Assembly (NCBI RefSeq): GCF_023008545.1
Contig: NZ_CP095397.1
Coordinates: forward strand, 3,089,199-3,153,198
Origin: Natribaculum luteum
GTDB taxonomy: Archaea > Halobacteriota > Halobacteria > Halobacteriales > Natrialbaceae
Length of the DNA: 64,000 bases
Direction of reading: 5' to 3'
Under the pieces are notes generated by a model. It did no database searches. It worked only from the letters and a program-made list of their open reading frames with translations, and was not told the origin of the DNA. Below are positions 60,016 through 64,000 of the stretch, in pieces (the stretch's first letter is position 1; every line of letters starts with the position of its first letter). The position numbers and the translations under genes are program-made.

Positions 60016-61191
60016 ATGCTCGAGACGCTCGCCGCGTTCGATCGGCTCTCCGAGCAGTTCACGGCGACAGACGAGCGACTCGCGGTGACGTTCGCGGCGG
60101 TCGGGTTCCTGCTGTTCGTGTTGCTGTCGTCCCAGTCGTTGCAGCGTCGGCTCAACGAGCGAACGCGACCGCTGTACGCGGACGTCGTGACGACGATCGT
60201 CCTCGTCGGTACGTTCGTCCTCTCGATCGCGATCACGCTGGGCGTGTGGGGACAGACCGACACGCTCCAGCAGTTCTCCGCGACCTACGACCTGGGCGGG
60301 GAGTTCGTCGCCAAACTGGTCGTCTCTACCGTCGTCCTGGTCGGGACGTACATCGTCGCACGATTCGCGCAGCGGCTGCTCAGGGAGGTCCTCGAGTCGT
60401 CGTCCTCGGTGACCAAACACCAACACGAGATCACCCACCGCGTCTCGCAGGTCGTGATCTGGACGGCCGCGCTGGTGTTCGTCCTCAGTATCTGGATCGA
60501 CGACCTCGGCGGCCTGCTCGTCGGGGCCGGCTTCCTCGGTATCGTCGTCGGTATGGCCGCCAGACAGACCCTGGGCGCGATGCTCGCCGGTTTCGTCCTG
60601 ATGTTCGCCCGCCCGTTCGAGATCGGCGACTGGGTCGAGATCGACGGCCGGGAAGGGATCGTCACCGACATCTCGATCGTCAACACGCACATCCAGAGCT
60701 TCGACGGGGAGTTCGTCGTGGTGCCGAACGACGTCGTCGACTCGAGTATGGTGACGAATCGGACGAAGAAGGGTCGGCTCCGGATCGAAGTCGAGGTCGG
60801 CGTCGACTACGAGACGGACGTCGACCGGGCGGCCGAACTCGCGATGGAGGCGATCGACGAGGTCGACGAGGTGATGTCGGTTCCGTCGCCACAGGTCGTC
60901 GCCAAAGAGTTCGGCGACTCGGCAGTCGTCCTCGGCGTCCGGTTCTGGATCGACAAGCCGAGCGCCCGCCGTCGCTGGCGGGCCCGAACGGCCGCGATCG
61001 GCGAGATCAAGGCGGCGTTCGAGGAGGCGGGGATCAAGATCCCGTTCCCACAGCGGGAGCTCTCCGGTCGAGCCGAGACGGGTGGATTTCGTCTCGCCGA
61101 CGAATCCGGCGACGTAGAGACGACGGACGAGCGGACCGACGACGCAACCGCGACGACGAGTGCGTCACCGACCGCACAGGAGGGAAACTAG
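60016..61191 (+). CDS. MscS-family mechanosensitive channel
   Basis: 391 residues from ATG of MLETLAAFDRLSEQFTATDERL; a GTG at 60007 is an alternative. Four to five membrane helices; the pore-lining helix is ARQTLGAMLAGFVLMFARPFEIGDWVEIDGREGIVTDISIVNTHIQSFDGEFVVVPNDVV with the MscS beta domain directly after. The C-terminal beta-alpha domain (VDYETDVDRAAELAMEAIDEVDEV) is followed by an acidic Thr/Ser tail. It releases osmolytes upon osmotic downshock, important in a halophile. Confidence 0.92.
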   Translation: MLETLAAFDRLSEQFTATDERLAVTFAAVGFLLFVLLSSQSLQRRLNERTRPLYADVVTTIVLVGTFVLSIAITLGVWGQTDTLQQFSATYDLGGEFVAKLVVSTVVLVGTYIVARFAQRLLREVLESSSSVTKHQHEITHRVSQVVIWTAALVFVLSIWIDDLGGLLVGAGFLGIVVGMAARQTLGAMLAGFVLMFARPFEIGDWVEIDGREGIVTDISIVNTHIQSFDGEFVVVPNDVVDSSMVTNRTKKGRLRIEVEVGVDYETDVDRAAELAMEAIDEVDEVMSVPSPQVVAKEFGDSAVVLGVRFWIDKPSARRRWRARTAAIGEIKAAFEEAGIKIPFPQRELSGRAETGGFRLADESGDVETTDERTDDATATTSASPTAQEGN

Positions 61192-61192
61192 A

Positions 61193-61762
61193 ATGGATCT
61201 CGCAGATCGACGCGGACTCGAGACGGACGTCTACCAGCCCGCCGAAGACTCGCAGTTGCTCGCCGACGCGGCGTGTCGGCGAATCGACGACGGCCTCGTC
61301 CTCGAGGTCGGGACGGGGTCGGGGTACGTGGCCGACCGGATCGCGACCGAGACCGACGCGCGCGTGATCGCCTCGGACGTGAATCCACACGCCTGCAGGC
61401 AGGCGCGCGAGCGCGGCCTCGAGGCCGTTCGCGCGGACCTCGTCTCGCCGTTCGTCGACGACGCGTTCGATGCGGTCGCGTTCAACCCGCCGTACCTCCC
61501 GACGGAGGAGGACGCCGAGTGGGACGACTGGATGGAACGGGCGCTCTCGGGCGGCGAGTCGGGGCGGGAAGTGATCGACCCGTTTCTCGCGGCCGTCGGG
61601 CGCGTCCTCGCCCCCGACGGCGTCGTCTACCTGCTCGTCAGCAGTCTCACCGGCGTCGACGAGGTCGTCGAACGGGCGGGCGAGAAGGGGTTCAGCGCCG
61701 TCGCCGTCGCCGACGAGTCGTTCCCCTTCGAGACGCTGACCGTGCTCGAACTCGTCCGGTGA
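61193..61762 (+). CDS. HemK2/MTQ2-type protein glutamine methyltransferase
   Basis: 189 residues. Begins MDLADRRGLETDVYQPAEDSQLLADAA, with the YQPAEDS of the archaeal/eukaryotic HemK2 family. SAM motif LEVGTGSGYVADRIATETDA and the catalytic NPPY in DAVAFNPPYLPTEEDAEW are complete. It methylates the Gln of the GGQ motif of release factor aRF1. It follows mscS by 1 nt, cotranscribed. Confidence 0.9.
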   Translation: MDLADRRGLETDVYQPAEDSQLLADAACRRIDDGLVLEVGTGSGYVADRIATETDARVIASDVNPHACRQARERGLEAVRADLVSPFVDDAFDAVAFNPPYLPTEEDAEWDDWMERALSGGESGREVIDPFLAAVGRVLAPDGVVYLLVSSLTGVDEVVERAGEKGFSAVAVADESFPFETLTVLELVR

Positions 61763-61820
61763 ACCACGTCCTCGATCCGTCCCTCCCCTGATAATTACTC
61801 TCGTGTATCCGAGCAGATGG

Positions 61821-61831
61821 TAAATATTAAG
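61821..61831 (+). promoter_or_regulatory. TATA box of the split methionine synthase operon
   Basis: TAAATATTAAG at 61821-61831 is 29-39 nt before the first ATG at 61860, preceded by a short AT-rich run. Confidence 0.5.
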
Positions 61832-61859
61832 CATCGGCATAGCCTAGCCGGGGACACGT

Positions 61860-62858
61860 ATGACCGAATACGTCTCGACCACGCCGGGGCTGTTTCCACT
61901 CCCGGACTGGGCGAAAGACGACCTCTCTGACCTCAAGGGACACCAGAAACACGACCTCATCAGCGGCGACGAGGATGAGGAGATCACCGACGTCTACCAG
62001 CAGGCTCGAGAAGAAGTCGTCGAGCTCCAGCGCGAGGCGGGCCTCGACCGCGTCGTCGAGGGCCAGCTGCGCTGGGACGACATGCTCGCCCACCCGCTTG
62101 CGGTACACGACGCCGTAGAGACACGCGGCATCGTCCGCTACTACGACAACAACAACTTCTATCGCGAACCCGTCGTCCAGGACGACCTCGACTTCTCGGG
62201 CGACGTCGCTGGCGAACTCGAGTCAACCGCCGAACTGACCGACGATCTGCAGGCCGTCCTCCCCGGTCCGTACTCCCTTTTCGACCTCGCGACCGACGAA
62301 CACTACGGCGACGAGGCCGACTTCCTCGCGGCGGTCGCCGACTTCCTCGCCGGCGAGGTCGAGGCGTTCCCCGACCACGAGACGCTGTTCCTGCTCGAGC
62401 CCTCGCTCGTCGAGTCGGCTCCCGGCGACGGCCTCGACGAACGCGCCAGCGAGGCCATCGACGCCGTCGCGAGCGCGACCGACGCGGACGTCGTCGTCCA
62501 GCCCTACTGGGGCGCACTCGAGGAGAAAGTCTACGCCCACCTGCTCGACGCCGACGTCGACGCCGTCGGCTACGACTTCGTGGCCGACCAGGACGACAAC
62601 CTCTACAACATCCAGGAGTACGGCTCGAAAGGCGACGTCTCGCTCGGCCTGGCGGACGGCCAGAACACGCTCGTCGAGGACCCCGAGGCGCTTCGCGACC
62701 GCGCCGAGTGGGTGTTCGAGCGGCTCCCGGTCTCCGAGTTCGAGACCGTCTACCTGACGACGAACACCGAGACGTTCTACCTGCCCTACGGCAAGTTCGA
62801 GGAGAAACTCGCCGTCCTTGCGGAAGCCGCGGAACTCGCGGAGGTGACCCCAGCATGA
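61860..62858 (+). CDS. MetE-like methionine synthase component, N-terminal-type subunit
   Basis: 332 residues with a TIM-barrel pattern of MetE/UROD type: begins MTEYVSTTPGLFPLPDWAKDDLSDLKGHQ; LRWDDMLAHPLAVHDAVETRGIVRYYDNNNFYREPVV, and VVVQPYWGALEEKVYAHLLDADVDAVGYDFV. It lacks the zinc Cys/His set, so it is the partner of the following gene. It is coupled to it by a 4-base overlap (ATGA). In haloarchaea the two-gene form is usual. Direct methyl donor is not known from sequence. Confidence 0.85.
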   Translation: MTEYVSTTPGLFPLPDWAKDDLSDLKGHQKHDLISGDEDEEITDVYQQAREEVVELQREAGLDRVVEGQLRWDDMLAHPLAVHDAVETRGIVRYYDNNNFYREPVVQDDLDFSGDVAGELESTAELTDDLQAVLPGPYSLFDLATDEHYGDEADFLAAVADFLAGEVEAFPDHETLFLLEPSLVESAPGDGLDERASEAIDAVASATDADVVVQPYWGALEEKVYAHLLDADVDAVGYDFVADQDDNLYNIQEYGSKGDVSLGLADGQNTLVEDPEALRDRAEWVFERLPVSEFETVYLTTNTETFYLPYGKFEEKLAVLAEAAELAEVTPA

Positions 62859-63922
62859 GCGACACGAAAGACCAGTTCCGACCCGACGACCACGAGAACG
62901 ACCACTTCCTGCTGACGACCGTCGTCGGCAGCTACCCGAAGCCGAAGTGGCTGAACCGCGCCAGAGAACTGTACGAGGACCCCGACGCCGACTTCGACGA
63001 GGACAACTGGCAGGAGGCGAAAGACGACGCCGCACGCGTCATCACCGACGAGCACGAACGCGCCGGCCTGGATGCCGTCGTCGACGGCGAGATGCGCCGC
63101 AACGAGATGGTCGAGTTCTTCGCCCACCGCATCGAAGGCTACGAGTTCAACGGGCCCGTGAAGGTGTGGGGACACAACTACTTCGACAAGCCCTCCGTCG
63201 TCAGCGACGTCGAGTACACCGACTCGTGGCTCGTCGACGAGTACGAGTTCACCGCGAGCGCCACCGACCGCCCGGTCAAGGTGCCGATCACCGGCCCGTA
63301 CACGCTCGCGAGCTGGTCGTTCAACGAGGCCTACGACGACGACGAGGAACTCACCTACGCGCTCGCTGAGCTCGTCAACGAGGAGATCGAGAAGCTCGTC
63401 GACGCCGGCGCACGCTACATCCAGATCGACGAACCAGCGCTCGCGACGACGCCCGACGACCACGCCATCGTCGGCGAGGCGCTCGAGCGCATCGTCGCCG
63501 ACATTCCCGAGGACGTCCGCATCGGCCTGCACGTCTGTTACGGCGACTACTCCCGGATCTACCCGGAGATCCTCGAGTTCCCCGTCGACGAACTCGACCT
63601 GGAGCTCGCAAACGGAGACTACGAACAGCTCGACGTCTTCAAGGATCCCGAGTTCACGAAAGACCTCGCACTCGGCGTCACCGACGTTCACGTCGCCGAG
63701 GTCGAGTCGGTCGAACAGATCGAGGAGAACATCAGGAAAGGGCTCGAGATCGTTCCGCCGGAACAGCTCGTCGTTTCGCCGGACTGCGGTCTGAAGCTCC
63801 TGCCCCGCGACGTCGCCTACGGCAAGATGGAGAACATGGTCCAGGCGGCCCGTAACGTCGAGAAGGCCCTCGACGAGGGCGAGATCGACGTCGATCGGAC
63901 GGCTGCACCTGCGGACGACTGA
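62855..63922 (+). CDS. MetE-like methionine synthase, catalytic (zinc) subunit
   Basis: 355 residues. Starts MSDTKDQFRPDDHENDHFLLTTVVGSYPKP, the GSYPKP being the conserved MetE C-domain start. Zinc ligands can be placed: His and Cys in IGLHVCYGDYSRIYPEIL, Glu in LDLELANGDYE, and Cys in VVSPDCGLKLLPR, matching the MetE set. QIDEPALATTPDDHAIV contacts homocysteine. It transfers a methyl group to homocysteine. Whether the donor is a folate or a corrinoid protein is not clear because the N-terminal folate half is not the classical one. Confidence 0.88.
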   Translation: MSDTKDQFRPDDHENDHFLLTTVVGSYPKPKWLNRARELYEDPDADFDEDNWQEAKDDAARVITDEHERAGLDAVVDGEMRRNEMVEFFAHRIEGYEFNGPVKVWGHNYFDKPSVVSDVEYTDSWLVDEYEFTASATDRPVKVPITGPYTLASWSFNEAYDDDEELTYALAELVNEEIEKLVDAGARYIQIDEPALATTPDDHAIVGEALERIVADIPEDVRIGLHVCYGDYSRIYPEILEFPVDELDLELANGDYEQLDVFKDPEFTKDLALGVTDVHVAEVESVEQIEENIRKGLEIVPPEQLVVSPDCGLKLLPRDVAYGKMENMVQAARNVEKALDEGEIDVDRTAAPADD

Positions 63923-63928
63923 ACACAC

Positions 63929-64000
63929 TCACTCGTAGGTAAACAGTTGCACATCGCAGTCTGGACAGACCAGTTTTTCGGGAGGCGTCTCCCCGATCGG
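63929..64000 (-). CDS. Zinc-ribbon-type protein, C-terminal end (partial)
   Basis: Reverse strand frame open to the window edge; the last residues read PIGETPPEKLVCPDCDVQLFTYE. One CPDC knuckle is visible. The start and the rest lie outside the window. Function unknown. Confidence 0.5.
   Translation of the reverse strand, partial: PIGETPPEKLVCPDCDVQLFTYE

Overview
The window is chromosomal DNA of an extremely halophilic archaeon (class Halobacteria). Evidence: high GC, strongly acidic predicted proteins rich in Asp and Glu, leaderless genes with TATA-like boxes about 26-30 nt upstream of the start, archaeal ribosomal proteins (L11, L1, L10/P0, L12/P1, L21e), RNA polymerase subunit F (Rpb4), aEF1B, and several haloarchaeal-only small families (HEWD, amphi-Trp, HVO_2753-type zinc finger, rubrerythrin-like zinc ribbons). 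A cytochrome c maturation (Ccm) island and the general gene content suggest the family Natrialbaceae, but this is inference. Almost all of the window is coding; no gap exceeds about 280 bases. I saw no rRNA, tRNA, CRISPR array or transposase gene.

Layout. 1-11.1 kb: metabolic and housekeeping genes (3' end of purD, acyltransferase, type II NADH dehydrogenase, arginase, macrodomain protein, purM, acetamidase/formamidase, an M50 protease coupled to a TraB-family membrane protein, thioesterase, S66 peptidase, HAD phosphatase). 11.3-20.8 kb: a cytochrome c maturation island in three transcription blocks: ccmE-ccmA-ccmB plus an unknown membrane protein; thioredoxin-ccmF plus a surface protein; and a TsdA-like dihaem cytochrome c lipoprotein-ccdA-ccmC-ccmD. 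20.9-28 kb: small zinc proteins, methyltransferase, GNAT, MFS transporter, MmgE/PrpD, a PQQ-propeller lipoprotein and a cupin. 28-31.5 kb: a 1149-residue protein joining an actin/Hsp70-like ATPase fold, a very long coiled coil and a C-terminal membrane anchor. 31.6-37.8 kb: MOSC, EthD, ATP-dependent PEP carboxykinase, a membrane M48 homologue without its zinc site, PEBP lipoprotein, HEWD, CutA.

37.9-48.4 kb holds ribosomal protein L11 and then, about 7.9 kb later, the L1-L10-L12 operon. These genes are normally neighbours in haloarchaea. The intervening DNA carries a mostly leftward cluster: ParB-like protein, CDP-alcohol phosphatidyltransferase, zinc-type dehydrogenase, a PTPS-family pterin enzyme with Cys replaced by Glu, GT4 glycosyltransferase, methyltransferase and a ZIP-like membrane protein. 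I regard it as the best candidate for an undescribed pathway (perhaps a pterin glycoside or a polar lipid headgroup). 48.5-64 kb: carboxymuconolactone decarboxylase-type protein behind a palindromic operator, TrxB-like flavoprotein, TctA-type permease, SDR, AEC permease, zinc finger-aEF1B, a divergent RNA ligase/RNA ligase partner pair, cystathionine gamma-synthase/lyase, the conserved archaeal string L21e-rpoF-DUF655-rsmA-mscS-hemK, and a two-gene MetE-type methionine synthase.

A second main observation is a dispersed palindromic element (full copies 114 bp, identical in length). At least eight complete or partial copies lie between 13.5 and 54.2 kb. In seven of the eight, the first three bases of the element (TGA) are also the stop codon of the adjoining gene, and the two best copies differ by compensating changes in their stems.
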